DNA of 47,883 nt from an uncultured Eubacterium sp. (GCA_910589665.1 CAJUTR010000022.1:1-47883), one strand, 5' to 3'; counted from the first letter of the stretch, positions 30,491 through 39,285 are shown. Made by a program: numbers and translations. Notes: generated from the letters alone by a model not told the origin.

Positions 30491-33418
30491 TTATTTTTTG
30501 AGAACCACAGCGGTTATCGTCAGATAACAGTCTTCACATTCATTTCTAAAGATCTTGTATTTTGAGAAATCTTTGTCAGGTGATTGAAGTTCAATCGTCT
30601 GTGTCATCAGGCCTTCACCTGCTGGGAATAAACCGCCCCAGTTGATTTCCTCGTCACCACTGCTTGAAGTATATCGTACAGCAGATCCAAATCCACCTTC
30701 GGTTGCGTCTTTATAAGTGAATTCAATGGATGAGAATTTTCCGATTGCTTCATCCGGGAAATTAAACCAGGCACCAGGATATTGCGGGTTGTATGCAATT
30801 GTCACACTTCCTTCTGCTTCGTTGAATTCGATGCTTGCACCGCCATCTGCTTTTACAGAGGTCTCATCAATTTTCAGCGAGTACTCCGTCTTATCCTCAT
30901 TCCATCCAGTTTTGATATTTGGATTTGGTGTTGCAACAGGAGGAGGAGTCGGTACGTCCGGCCGGCCGCTAATGTCAGGAGCGCCTGCTTCAGCATTTTC
31001 GGAGAAAGCCCAGGAAGCTACTTTATATCCGCTTCCACGGAATACAAAGTACACATCATGTTTTCCTGTCACCGTCTTTGTTGTTGCAGTGCTTGTGTAG
31101 ACATATTTATTGTTGGTCGTTTCTAAAATGTCGATCGTTGCCACTTTGTTCTCGATATTTGTCGGGTCATCAATGAACAACTCAACTCTTCCGGCATCCG
31201 ATGCGGAGTAGTACTCCATACCGAAATTCTTAAGTCCGTTTTCGCCGAAATTAACACCTTTGATACATGTCCAGTCTCCGGTATCAATAGCATCAATAAC
31301 CATAGGTGAACCGTTGATGGTTTGTAATACCATCGCGTCATCTCGTGAGGACTTTACGCCTGCACTGGATGCCGCTGTCGTTGCGTTGATGTATTTTGTA
31401 GAACCATCTTCGTTCTTGTAAGGCTCAAAATCTTCAATCTGAGAAGCGCCTTCGTAGCTAGGAGTGATGGAAATAGCATCCGTCGCTTCATCTACGGAAA
31501 TCTCATCTACATGAAGGTTTCTGTACTGTTTGTTATCACGGAACAACGTGTTGCCCAGTATTGTTGAGTGATAGAAGATGTAGTCATGGCCTTTGAATGA
31601 CTGCATGTGGTGGTGATTGTTGTAGCTCTCACCATAAATCGAACTCGGGTTGTCAAGGATCGCACCTAAATATTTCAGGTCGTCCGTGCTTTCCTGTTGA
31701 TCTGGATCAAATGTAATGTTCATCGGATCGGTTGATACATAGCATCCGATCTGGCCGGAACCAAGATTATTTACAGCGCCGATTGGTTTTTGCAGTGAAC
31801 CAGGAACCATAAAGTTGATACAGTAAGAATAGAAATACTTACCGTGGAACTGGTTGATCTCACTGTCCTCAAACATATAATAAGCATCGAGTTTTTTCGG
31901 TTCGCCGTCCAAAAGGACTTTACCAGTACCCTCTTCAAACTTGATCTTGGCTACCCGGCTGGTCTGAGGATGAGCCTTTTGTTCAGCTGTCGGATTATTG
32001 CCTCCCGGAACACCGCCGCCGAAATAAACGTAAGCATCGCCTTTGTCATCGACAAGTACGGCCGGGTCGAAGCACCAAACGACATCGGAGCAGTTCGGTG
32101 TGGACTGGTTGAATAAAACTTTTCCTAAATCGTCTTTCCAAGGGCCTGTCGGAGAATCACCCTGAACGTATCCGACTGCACCGCCATTTGTGTAGAAGAT
32201 GTAATATTCGTCTTCACCATCGCCGTCGCCGTCGATTTTCAGTCCCGAAGGAGCCCATGCTTTCGTACCCCATTTGCATTTTGTTTTCTCTTTCGACGGT
32301 ATGGTTGAGACCATATTTGTCAAGTTTTCGTTATCCAACGTACCCTCGTCTGTCCAGTTGACCATATCTTTTGTCGAAAGGATCGTTAACGAATGATTGT
32401 TATAGCCGTTCTTTGCTAATGTACCAGCTTCGTAATCAATTCCTTCCGTCGTTCCGTATACATACAATTTTCCATCATTTTCTGAATTGTCGATGCAGGT
32501 AGGATCGGCAATGAAATCGAAATTTGTAAGCATACTGTCTACGTTATGTGCTTTCCCATCCGCAGTCGTGTACTGGATCGGCGGCGTAAGTGTGATCTTG
32601 TCGTCATACCAGTTATTGTTGGCAATATGCTGCGCGAAAATATTATCGGTCTTTTTGTTATACTGTTCTGCGCCAGCAGCTTCTAATGATACTTTTTTAC
32701 CATCTTTATAAGCTACGATACCATCTGAATAACCTAATGTGTAATCGTTAAAGAAAGAGTAGCTCTGCGTAGACGGCGCGAAAGTCGGCCGGATCGTCGG
32801 AGTCGGAACCGGTGTAGGTGCCGTACTCTCGTCTGGTTTAGTAGTCACGGCCGGAGTACTGCTCTGAACCGGAGTGCTGCTCTCTGATGGGTCAGCGCTC
32901 TGCAACGGAGTACTGCTCTCGTCTGGTTTAGCAGTATCGGCCGGAGTACTGCTTTCTGCCGGGTTTGCGCTCTGAACCGGAGTACTGCTCTGAGCCGGAT
33001 TGGAGCTTGCTGCCGGTGTAGAACTGATTCCCGGAGCTGTGCTTGCGTTTGGTTGATGTATTAGCTTCTTTTTCACTTTCACTGTTACCTTTGCTTTTAC
33101 TTTTTTGTTTTTCTTTGAAGTCACCGTAATTTTCGCTGTTCCGGTTTTTTTACCTTTAACAACGCCTTTTTTACTTACGGTGGCAACGCTCTTTTTGTTT
33201 GATTTGTAAGTGACAGCTTTACTTGCCTTCTTGGGTTTCACCGTTTTAACTTTCAGTTTAAAGGTTTTCCCCACTTCCAAAGTGATCTTCTTTTTGTTCA
33301 TAGTTATCTTCTTTGGTTTTGATGCCGCCTGTATTGTCATGTCATTGCTCCAGATGCTCGTGAATGTCATCACGCCAACGAGAGACATACAGACAGTTTT
33401 TCTGAGTTTTTGCTTCAT
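30491..33418 (-). CDS. Secreted multidomain GH43 arabinosidase/xylosidase
   Basis: A 975-aa exported glycan-degrading enzyme. In order: a signal peptide (residues 1 to about 33, ending near IQAAS), a lysine-rich bacterial Ig-like (BIG2) domain (about 35-120, PKKITMNKKKITLEVGKTF to KVKAKVTVKVKK), a Ser/Thr/Pro linker with SSTP repeats (about 120-215), and a GH43 five-bladed propeller (about 235-650). Then come a CBM6-like module (about 655-800), a Pro-rich hinge and a C-terminal beta-sandwich (about 835-975). Putative catalytic residues are the Asp in DFIADPTCI (base), the Asp in CFDPAVLVDDKGDAYVYFGG (pKa modulator) and the Glu in FEDSEINQFHGKYF (acid). The family acts on arabinoxylan, arabinan or xylan; the exact substrate is not clear. 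There is no LPXTG anchor. The start at 33418 has GGAGG 8 nt upstream. It is a single gene behind a near-consensus promoter. Confidence 0.88.
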   Translation of the reverse strand: MKQKLRKTVCMSLVGVMTFTSIWSNDMTIQAASKPKKITMNKKKITLEVGKTFKLKVKTVKPKKASKAVTYKSNKKSVATVSKKGVVKGKKTGTAKITVTSKKNKKVKAKVTVKVKKKLIHQPNASTAPGISSTPAASSNPAQSSTPVQSANPAESSTPADTAKPDESSTPLQSADPSESSTPVQSSTPAVTTKPDESTAPTPVPTPTIRPTFAPSTQSYSFFNDYTLGYSDGIVAYKDGKKVSLEAAGAEQYNKKTDNIFAQHIANNNWYDDKITLTPPIQYTTADGKAHNVDSMLTNFDFIADPTCIDNSENDGKLYVYGTTEGIDYEAGTLAKNGYNNHSLTILSTKDMVNWTDEGTLDNENLTNMVSTIPSKEKTKCKWGTKAWAPSGLKIDGDGDGEDEYYIFYTNGGAVGYVQGDSPTGPWKDDLGKVLFNQSTPNCSDVVWCFDPAVLVDDKGDAYVYFGGGVPGGNNPTAEQKAHPQTSRVAKIKFEEGTGKVLLDGEPKKLDAYYMFEDSEINQFHGKYFYSYCINFMVPGSLQKPIGAVNNLGSGQIGCYVSTDPMNITFDPDQQESTDDLKYLGAILDNPSSIYGESYNNHHHMQSFKGHDYIFYHSTILGNTLFRDNKQYRNLHVDEISVDEATDAISITPSYEGASQIEDFEPYKNEDGSTKYINATTAASSAGVKSSRDDAMVLQTINGSPMVIDAIDTGDWTCIKGVNFGENGLKNFGMEYYSASDAGRVELFIDDPTNIENKVATIDILETTNNKYVYTSTATTKTVTGKHDVYFVFRGSGYKVASWAFSENAEAGAPDISGRPDVPTPPPVATPNPNIKTGWNEDKTEYSLKIDETSVKADGGASIEFNEAEGSVTIAYNPQYPGAWFNFPDEAIGKFSSIEFTYKDATEGGFGSAVRYTSSSGDEEINWGGLFPAGEGLMTQTIELQSPDKDFSKYKIFRNECEDCYLTITAVVLKK
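32815..33050 (-). repeat. Tandem repeats coding for the SSTP linker
   Basis: Imperfect direct repeats about 24-36 bp long, each with a core reading ACCGGAGTACTGCTC or close variants on the plus strand, encode units such as SSTPVQS-PAESSTP in the GH43 enzyme. Repeats of this kind change copy number by slippage or recombination, so linker length probably varies between strains. Confidence 0.75.
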
Positions 33419-33526
33419 CCAATACCCTCCTTTTTTATGTGCGGTCATGTGTCACGTTCTATTGTGCATATCATTTGATATATTTTGCATTTTCACGGTG
33501 ACGCATGAACGTTTGCTACATAAATA

Positions 33527-33555
33527 AGTGTACCCTATAAGGACAGTTTTGTCAA
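33527..33555 (-). promoter_or_regulatory. Promoter of the GH43 gene
   Basis: Minus strand: perfect -35 TTGACA (33555-33550), 17-bp spacer, -10 TACACT (33532-33527), giving a leader of about 100 nt. No convincing CcpA cre site was found. The gap 33419-33733 holds this leader, this promoter and the divergent promoter at 33632. Confidence 0.8.
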
Positions 33556-33631
33556 CCGATCCGAGACAAGTTAGAGAGGCTTTTATTCCTATAAATCAGT
33601 AATGCAGGGGAGATCCGACCATAAAAAGAAC

Positions 33632-33660
33632 TTGTGCAAAAATCATATTTTTGGTATATT
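33632..33660 (+). promoter_or_regulatory. Promoter of the receiver/alarmone-synthetase gene
   Basis: -35 TTGTGC (33632-33637), 17-bp spacer, -10 TATATT (33655-33660). Leader about 70 nt. Confidence 0.65.
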
Positions 33661-33733
33661 GGTAGTAAGGGATCAGTGAATACAAAAATGAGTGAAATAT
33701 GTGCAAAAATGAAACACGGAAATGAGGGTAATT

Positions 33734-34804
33734 ATGCAAAGGATATTGGTAGTGGATGATGTGGAGGTAAATCGCGAGCTGCTGCGCAATATGCTGGAAG
33801 ATGAATACATTGTCGAAACGGCAGAGGACGGGGATCAGGCAGTACGGAAACTGGAGGTGTATAAGGATGAGACAGCGGCGCTCCTTTTGGATCTTCAGAT
33901 GCCGAAGCTGAACGGATTTGCTGTCATGGATGTAATGAAACACCGGGGATGGCTGAAAAAGATCCCGGTGCTGATCATAAGCAGTGAAGATGCAGTGGAA
34001 GTCGAGAACCAGTGTTTTGAACTGGGGGTCTCTGATTTTGTCCATAAACCTTTTGAGGCATCGATCGTTAGGAACCGAATACGGAATTCCGTTGAATTAT
34101 TCGCCTGCAAAAACCAGTTAGAACAAAAAGTAGAAGAACAGTCGGAAACGATGAAAAAGCAGGATGAGATCATTCAGATGCAGTCCGAACAGCTCAGGAA
34201 CGCAAAGCCGTTTAATAATCTCATGATGGAATTTCAATGCGCGATCATGGAAGTCGAGACGAAGTTGAAAGTGCTGAACGAGGAATTTTCGCAGAAGTAT
34301 AACCGGAATCCGTTTGAATCGATCAAGAGCCGGTTAAAGTCGCCGGAAAGCATTTATGAGAAATTGAGACGGAAAGGATATGCTACAACAGTAGAAAATA
34401 TACGCGAAAAGCTGACGGATGTGGCGGGACTCCGGGTAATCTGCTCGTTTCCAGACGATATTTACCGTTTGGCGGAACTTTTTATCAAGCAGGATGATAT
34501 TATGCTGATTAAGAAAAAAGACTACATAGAACATCCGAAAGAGAATGGATACCGCAGCTTACATCTGATCGTGGATATACCGATCTTTCTGTCAAATGAG
34601 AAAAAGTACATGAAGGTGGAAGTCCAGTTTCGCACGATTGCGATGGACTTTTGGGCGAGCCTGGAGCATAAACTGAAATATAAGAAAAATGTGAAAAATG
34701 CGGATGAGATCGTTGATATGTTAAAGGCATGCGCGGACTCGATTGAAGTACTTGATTATCAGATGCAGGATATCCGCAATAAGATCGATCAGTCCAAAGA
34801 GTAA
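33734..34804 (+). CDS. Response-regulator receiver domain fused to a RelA/SpoT-type (p)ppGpp synthetase domain
   Basis: A 356-aa two-domain protein. Residues 1-115 form a CheY-like receiver: the acidic pair Asp8-Asp9 in ILVVDDVEVNRELLR, phosphoacceptor Asp53 in LLLDLQMPKLNG, Ser83/84 and Lys105 in DFVHKPFEAS. Residues about 120-160 are a coiled coil. Residues about 165-350 match small alarmone synthetases of the RelQ/YjbM type: RLKSPESIYEKLRRKGY, the Mg-binding Asp229 in DVAGLRVIC, the G-loop HPKENGYRSLHL and the catalytic Glu296 in KVEVQFRTIAMDFWASLEHK. All residues expected for GTP/ATP pyrophosphate transfer are kept; there is no hydrolase domain. The start at 33734 follows GAGGG; the ATG at 33722 lacks a site. 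No kinase gene is adjacent. Inference: phosphorylation gates alarmone production. Confidence 0.9.
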   Translation: MQRILVVDDVEVNRELLRNMLEDEYIVETAEDGDQAVRKLEVYKDETAALLLDLQMPKLNGFAVMDVMKHRGWLKKIPVLIISSEDAVEVENQCFELGVSDFVHKPFEASIVRNRIRNSVELFACKNQLEQKVEEQSETMKKQDEIIQMQSEQLRNAKPFNNLMMEFQCAIMEVETKLKVLNEEFSQKYNRNPFESIKSRLKSPESIYEKLRRKGYATTVENIREKLTDVAGLRVICSFPDDIYRLAELFIKQDDIMLIKKKDYIEHPKENGYRSLHLIVDIPIFLSNEKKYMKVEVQFRTIAMDFWASLEHKLKYKKNVKNADEIVDMLKACADSIEVLDYQMQDIRNKIDQSKE

Positions 34805-34807
34805 TAA

Positions 34808-34858
34808 CAAAAAGGGCTCTACGTCCCGGTTTCCCGCAATCCCGGGTTGTAAAGCCTT
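34808..34858 (+). terminator. Terminator of the receiver/synthetase gene
   Basis: AAAGGGCT pairs with AGCCTTT (one bulge), with an inner CCCGG/CCGGG stem. The tail CTTTCTTG is a weak T-run. Confidence 0.55.
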
Positions 34859-34904
34859 TCTTGTGATATCTGTGAATTGTCCGCAGATCTGGATAACAGA
34901 TCGT

Positions 34905-35531
34905 TTATTCTTCTGTTTTTGTTTCTGAATCCTTTTCGGTTTCAGTTTCGTTTTTGGAAAGGCTGTCACGCCATGCTTCCAATTTTTTAGTTGCGGCATC
35001 AATCGTTCTCTGGCAAATGTCTGGGAGCTTATCACCCCACGCCTTAGAAGCCTGCTCATAGCCTTTTTTGATAGCAGCGATCATTTCGTCTGCTTTTGTG
35101 GCATCTCCGCCACTTAACGCTTGTGCCATTGCTACAAATCTGTCACTCGTCTGCTCGACACCCCAGTAACCATCATCTGCAATATCTTTTTGAGCCTGGG
35201 CAATCGTTGCCGGATCAGCAGTCGCATTTTTAAATAAATCGGCAAGCGATGTGTATTTATTCGCCTGTTTGTTCAGAAGCTGATTTACCAGGTTCTGAAG
35301 CTGCTGATTTTTTGATTTCAACTCGGATTTCATTTTCTTTACGATACTGGAATAATCCTTTACGGTATTGGCATCCTTGCCACCTGTAAGATTGGACGGC
35401 TCATAAACGACACCAGAATCTTCTTTATTGGATGTCGTCTCCGACGATTTCTTATTATCCTGCTTCGTCGATGTACGGGAAGTGGATGGATAAGAAGTAG
35501 TCTGTGCATTTGTTACTCCATAAACACTCAT
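34905..35531 (-). CDS. Conserved protein of unknown function, possible motility regulon member
   Basis: A 208-aa hydrophilic protein without signal peptide. Residues 1 to about 50 are Ser/Thr/Lys-rich and disordered. Residues about 60-195 are helical, with DYSSIVKKMKSELKSKNQQL, then the distinctive DDGYWGVEQTSDRFVAMAQA, LSGGDATKADEMIAAIKKGY and LPDICQRTIDAATKKLEAW. The last 15 residues are Glu/Thr-rich. I recall similar unnamed proteins in flagellated Clostridia but no function. The ribosome binding site AGGAGGG is 8 nt upstream. The upstream region has a sigma-D-like promoter, and the neighbour is a CgeB-like glycosyltransferase; both point towards motility or the cell surface, as inference. 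Confidence 0.7.
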   Translation of the reverse strand: MSVYGVTNAQTTSYPSTSRTSTKQDNKKSSETTSNKEDSGVVYEPSNLTGGKDANTVKDYSSIVKKMKSELKSKNQQLQNLVNQLLNKQANKYTSLADLFKNATADPATIAQAQKDIADDGYWGVEQTSDRFVAMAQALSGGDATKADEMIAAIKKGYEQASKAWGDKLPDICQRTIDAATKKLEAWRDSLSKNETETEKDSETKTEE

Positions 35532-35584
35532 TCTTTTTCCCTCCTTGGTCTGAAATTATGGATAAAATTAGTTCTCTAACATAT

Positions 35585-35610
35585 ATATCGGAAAAAGGAA
35601 CACAAACTTA
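35585..35610 (-). promoter_or_regulatory. Sigma-D (FliA)-like promoter
   Basis: Minus strand: TAAG (35610-35607), 14-bp spacer, TCCGATAT (35592-35585). The flagellar sigma consensus in Firmicutes is TAAA-N14-16-GCCGATAT, so there is one mismatch in each box. No good sigma-A promoter was seen in the same direction. Confidence 0.5.
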
Positions 35611-35613
35611 ACC

Positions 35614-35642
35614 TTGTTATTATAAAAAAATAGAGGTATGAT
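35614..35642 (+). promoter_or_regulatory. Promoter of the CgeB-like glycosyltransferase gene
   Basis: -35 TTGTTA (35614-35619), 17-bp spacer, -10 TATGAT (35637-35642). It diverges from the sigma-D-like promoter with only a few bases between. Confidence 0.65.
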
Positions 35643-35665
35643 ATTGTTATAGTGAGGTGAACGTC

Positions 35666-36853
35666 ATGATAAAGAAGATTGTTTTGTTTACGAAAGGCAT
35701 TGAAACGCTGTGGTTTTTTTCAGAACAGATGGGAAAGACATTTGAACTGCTCGGATATGATGTGTTCTATTTTGACCAGTGTAAGGAATACCGCAGCCTG
35801 AGCGACCTGATCTGGTTTTGTGAACCAGGGGTGACAGCCGCGATCAGTTTTAATTTTGACGGCTGCTGCGGGGAAGACTATTTTATCGATTCGAATGGCG
35901 TTTCGTTTTTTGACGCGCGGCAGATTTTATTTTTGAACATTGTGGTGGATCATCCGTTTTATTATCATAAGTTCCTGCCATATCTGCCGAGTGATTATAC
36001 ACAGATTTCTATTGACCGGGAACATGAGGCCTATCTAAAACGATTTTTACCGGAGATCAAACGGGGGCCGTTCATGCCTTTGGGCGGAACGGCACTTTGG
36101 GATGAGGATCAGATGCCGGGCTGGGATGACCGCAGGTTTGATATCGTGTTCACAGGAAATTATAATCCTCCCTCGACATTTGAAGGGGCGATTACAAGGC
36201 ATGGGAAAGAGTACGCGGACTTTTATTATGATATCATCGACGATCTGATCAGCCATCCCTGGAGATCAATGGACCATGTGATCATCGAGCATCTGAACCG
36301 GGACGTGGAGGATATAACGGAGGAAGGTCTGAAGGATACGCTTCCCAATATGATCTTTATCGATCTGTATGTCCGGCATTATTTCCGGGGTGAGGTGGTG
36401 AAAACACTAGTAGACAGCGGACAGAAAGTCCACTGTTTCGGGGCTGGATGGGATCATTTGGATTGCCGTCATCCTGAAAATATCGTGAATGGAAATGTTT
36501 TGGATTCTCTCGGATGCCTGCAGCAGATCAGCAGGAGTAAGATTTCATTGAATGTGATGCCCTGGTTTAAAGACGGAGCGCATGACCGCGTTTTTAATTC
36601 AATGTTAAACGGAGCGGTATGTGTGAGTGACGTCTCCAGATATATGGATGAAATACTGGAAGATGGGAAAGATTACATCAAGTATGATCTGGCTGCGCTC
36701 ACGGAACTGCCTGGGAAAATAGAGGAATTATTGGTAAACCGAGACCAATGGGAACGTATCGTGGCAAGTGGATATAAAAAGGCAGCAGACGGGCATACAT
36801 GGGCAGACCGCGCCAGGTTCCTTCATTCAGAAATTCTTTGCAAGATACAGTAA
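35666..36853 (+). CDS. CgeB/SpsB-like glycosyltransferase (GT-B fold)
   Basis: A 395-aa cytoplasmic protein with the architecture of CgeB-like glycosyltransferases. The N-terminal half (IKKIVLFTKGIETLWFFSEQ, GYDVFYFDQ) looks like a DUF3880-type domain. The C-terminal half carries VHCFGAGWDHL, SRSKISLNVMPWFKDGAHDR and RVFNSMLNGAVCVSDVSRYM, the nucleotide-sugar side. Relatives decorate flagellin or spore surface proteins. The acceptor here is unknown. The start at 35666 follows GAGGTGA. The neighbour on the other strand has a flagellar-type promoter, which makes a motility link plausible but unproven. Confidence 0.75.
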   Translation: MIKKIVLFTKGIETLWFFSEQMGKTFELLGYDVFYFDQCKEYRSLSDLIWFCEPGVTAAISFNFDGCCGEDYFIDSNGVSFFDARQILFLNIVVDHPFYYHKFLPYLPSDYTQISIDREHEAYLKRFLPEIKRGPFMPLGGTALWDEDQMPGWDDRRFDIVFTGNYNPPSTFEGAITRHGKEYADFYYDIIDDLISHPWRSMDHVIIEHLNRDVEDITEEGLKDTLPNMIFIDLYVRHYFRGEVVKTLVDSGQKVHCFGAGWDHLDCRHPENIVNGNVLDSLGCLQQISRSKISLNVMPWFKDGAHDRVFNSMLNGAVCVSDVSRYMDEILEDGKDYIKYDLAALTELPGKIEELLVNRDQWERIVASGYKKAADGHTWADRARFLHSEILCKIQ

Positions 36854-36866
36854 TGTGTGTTAGAAT
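36838..36866 (+). promoter_or_regulatory. Promoter of the class A PBP gene
   Basis: -35 TTGCAA (36838-36843, inside the end of the glycosyltransferase gene), 17-bp spacer, -10 TAGAAT (36861-36866) with an extended TGT. Confidence 0.65.
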
Positions 36867-36907
36867 ACACGTATACATAAATCTATGATTGAGATTGGGA
36901 GAATGAT

Positions 36908-39253
36908 ATGGCTGGAAATAAAGGTAAACAGAAAAAGCAAAAAAAGCAGAAGAAGCATCCAAAGTTTTGGTTCGGCTTCAAAATATTTCTGTTAATGTTT
37001 CTTGTTACGCTTCTCGTAGTAGGGATTGTATTTTATGTAAAGTATGGACGGGACATTTTCAGATTACAGGACGAAGCTGTTCAGTTAGTGAAAGATGCTA
37101 CCGAGGAGACATTCCGAGATTCGGAGACGACGATCGCCTACAATTCAAAAGGAAAGCAGATCGCTGTCCTGAAAGGTGAAAAGGATTCCTATTATATGCC
37201 GATCGATGAGATACCAAGATATGTAAAAGACGCGTTTATCGTGACCGAGGATAAGAAATTTTATGAGCACAATGGAATTGATGCCGGCGGGATCGTGCGT
37301 GCTGTCTGGGTGCAGATAAAAAACAATGGCGAGATTTCTCAGGGGGCTAGTACGATCACACAGCAGCTTGCCAGAGGGGTATACCTGACGACCGAGAGGA
37401 CGTATGAAAGGAAGATAAAGGAAATCTTTATTGCACTCGAGCTAGAGAAGAAATTTTCTAAGGATCAGATCTTGGAATTTTATTTGAATACGATCTATTT
37501 TTCTAGCGGTTACTATGGGATCGAGGCGGCGGCCAAAGGGTATTTCAGCACCAGCTGTAAAGACCTGAGTTTGTCGCAGCTGTGTTTCCTTTGCGCAATC
37601 CCGAACAGTCCGACCCGTTATGATCCGATCAAGAACAAACAAAATACGCTCGAACGTAGGGATCGCATCTTAAAACAGATGTTAGATGATAAGGTGATTT
37701 CGCAGGAAGAGTACGACACGGCGGTTGCAGAAAAGATTAAACTGAATGTAACCGAGCCCGTGAAGAGGAACTTTATCCAGACGTTTGTGACCTATTGTGC
37801 GACGAGAAAGCTGATGGAGTGCAATGGTTTCAAGTTTAAAAATACGTTTGATTCAAAAAAAGAGGAAGAAAAATACGACGACGATTATACGGATGCGTAT
37901 GCGGCAGCACAGAAACAGCTTTTAAATAATGGTTACCGCATTTACACTTCCATTGACCTGAAAAAACAAAAGGCGCTCCAGGAGGCGGTCAATACCAATT
38001 TATCTGCATTTACGGAAAAGAACACAAATGGCATTTATAAAATGCAGGGGGCAGCAGTTTGTATTGATAATAAGACCGGAAGGGTAGTGGCCATCGTCGG
38101 CGGACGGAGCCAGAAAACGAGCGGTTATACGTTAAACCGTGCGTACCAGTCGTTCCGACAGCCGGGGAGCAGCATCAAGCCCGTCATCGTCTATACGCCT
38201 TCTCTGGAGAGGGATTACACGCCGGATACAACAGTCAATGATCATAAATTTGAGGGCGGGCCTTCGAATGCGAATGGAAAGTATTCCGGACATATTTCAC
38301 TGCGATATGCCGTGGAGCAGTCAAAAAATACGATTGCCTGGCAGCTTTTTGATGAGTTGACTCCTAAAGTGGGACTACAGTATCTTTTGGAAATGAATTT
38401 TTCTAAGATCGTTGATGACGATTATTATAGCGCATCCTCGCTCGGAGGGTTTACTTACGGATGCAGTCCGCTGGAAATGGCTTCGGCGTACGCTACCATT
38501 CAAAATGAAGGAAAGTACCGAGAACCGACGTGTATTGTAAAAATACTGGATGCCGATGGTAAAACCATCGTGAAAAATGATGTGGATGAAAAGTACATCT
38601 ACGATTCCAAAGCGGCAAATACGATGACGGATATTTTAAAAGGGGTTCTTACAAAAGGTACCGGCGTCGGACTTGGACTGGATAACGGTATGACGGCTGC
38701 GGGGAAAACAGGTACGACAAATGATAAAAAAGACGGATGGTTCTGTGGGTTCACGCCGTACTATACGACAGCTGTATGGATAGGGTGCGATAATCCAACG
38801 AGCATAGGCGACTTGTCGGGAGCGACATATCCCGGCAGGACATGGAAGATGTATATGAATACGATACATGCGGATTTGGAAACGAAACCATTTCCGTATG
38901 AAGAGCGGGGGGATCTCAAAGACGATGACAATTCGTCGAAACCATCATATTCTGACGAGGACCACGATTCCTCGGACGAAGATGATGACGAGGAAGAAAA
39001 ACCGACGAGAAAGCCAAAGCAGACGAGTAAACCAAAAGCGACGAAAAAACCGCCGGAAGAGGATGAGGATGAACCAGAGGATACGACGCCTGAACAGGCT
39101 CCAGGAAATGACGGAGAGGCGCCTCAGCCGCCACAAGAGGGAAATGTGCCGGAAGATAATCCGGATCAGAGCGGCAGTACGTCAAATGATGATACCGGAT
39201 TTAGTCAGGATGATACCACGTTCCAGGGAGAAGACGGTACCGTCCAGCCATGA
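36908..39253 (+). CDS. Class A penicillin-binding protein (PBP1A type)
   Basis: A 781-aa bifunctional peptidoglycan synthase. Residues 1-23 are a Lys/Gln-rich cytoplasmic tail, and about 24-45 are the membrane anchor (FKIFLLMFLVTLLVVGIVFYV). The GT51 transglycosylase domain (about 75-250) shows the catalytic Glu in VTEDKKFYEHNGID and GASTITQQLARG. The transpeptidase domain (about 385-670) shows the active Ser in PGSSIKP, SKN in EQSKNTIAW and KTGTT. The last roughly 105 residues are an Asp/Glu/Pro/Thr-rich low-complexity extracellular tail with KPK-type basic patches (KPTRKPKQTSKPKATKKP). The ribosome binding site is GGGAG. A strong terminator follows. Confidence 0.95.
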   Translation: MAGNKGKQKKQKKQKKHPKFWFGFKIFLLMFLVTLLVVGIVFYVKYGRDIFRLQDEAVQLVKDATEETFRDSETTIAYNSKGKQIAVLKGEKDSYYMPIDEIPRYVKDAFIVTEDKKFYEHNGIDAGGIVRAVWVQIKNNGEISQGASTITQQLARGVYLTTERTYERKIKEIFIALELEKKFSKDQILEFYLNTIYFSSGYYGIEAAAKGYFSTSCKDLSLSQLCFLCAIPNSPTRYDPIKNKQNTLERRDRILKQMLDDKVISQEEYDTAVAEKIKLNVTEPVKRNFIQTFVTYCATRKLMECNGFKFKNTFDSKKEEEKYDDDYTDAYAAAQKQLLNNGYRIYTSIDLKKQKALQEAVNTNLSAFTEKNTNGIYKMQGAAVCIDNKTGRVVAIVGGRSQKTSGYTLNRAYQSFRQPGSSIKPVIVYTPSLERDYTPDTTVNDHKFEGGPSNANGKYSGHISLRYAVEQSKNTIAWQLFDELTPKVGLQYLLEMNFSKIVDDDYYSASSLGGFTYGCSPLEMASAYATIQNEGKYREPTCIVKILDADGKTIVKNDVDEKYIYDSKAANTMTDILKGVLTKGTGVGLGLDNGMTAAGKTGTTNDKKDGWFCGFTPYYTTAVWIGCDNPTSIGDLSGATYPGRTWKMYMNTIHADLETKPFPYEERGDLKDDDNSSKPSYSDEDHDSSDEDDDEEEKPTRKPKQTSKPKATKKPPEEDEDEPEDTTPEQAPGNDGEAPQPPQEGNVPEDNPDQSGSTSNDDTGFSQDDTTFQGEDGTVQP

Positions 39254-39285
39254 TCTGATCTTTCTTTCTACACCGATCTGTGTAT

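Noticed and set aside
32815..33050. CRISPR-like repeats
   Set aside because: The units are imperfect, contiguous, in-frame and code for a Ser/Thr/Pro linker; there are no spacers.
33450..33560. CcpA cre site in front of the GH43 gene
   Set aside because: Palindromic-looking stretches near 33500-33520 do not fit the cre consensus in either orientation.
33596..34045. Minus-strand 149-codon frame opposite the receiver domain
   Set aside because: It is antisense to well-conserved receiver residues, with no ribosome binding site.
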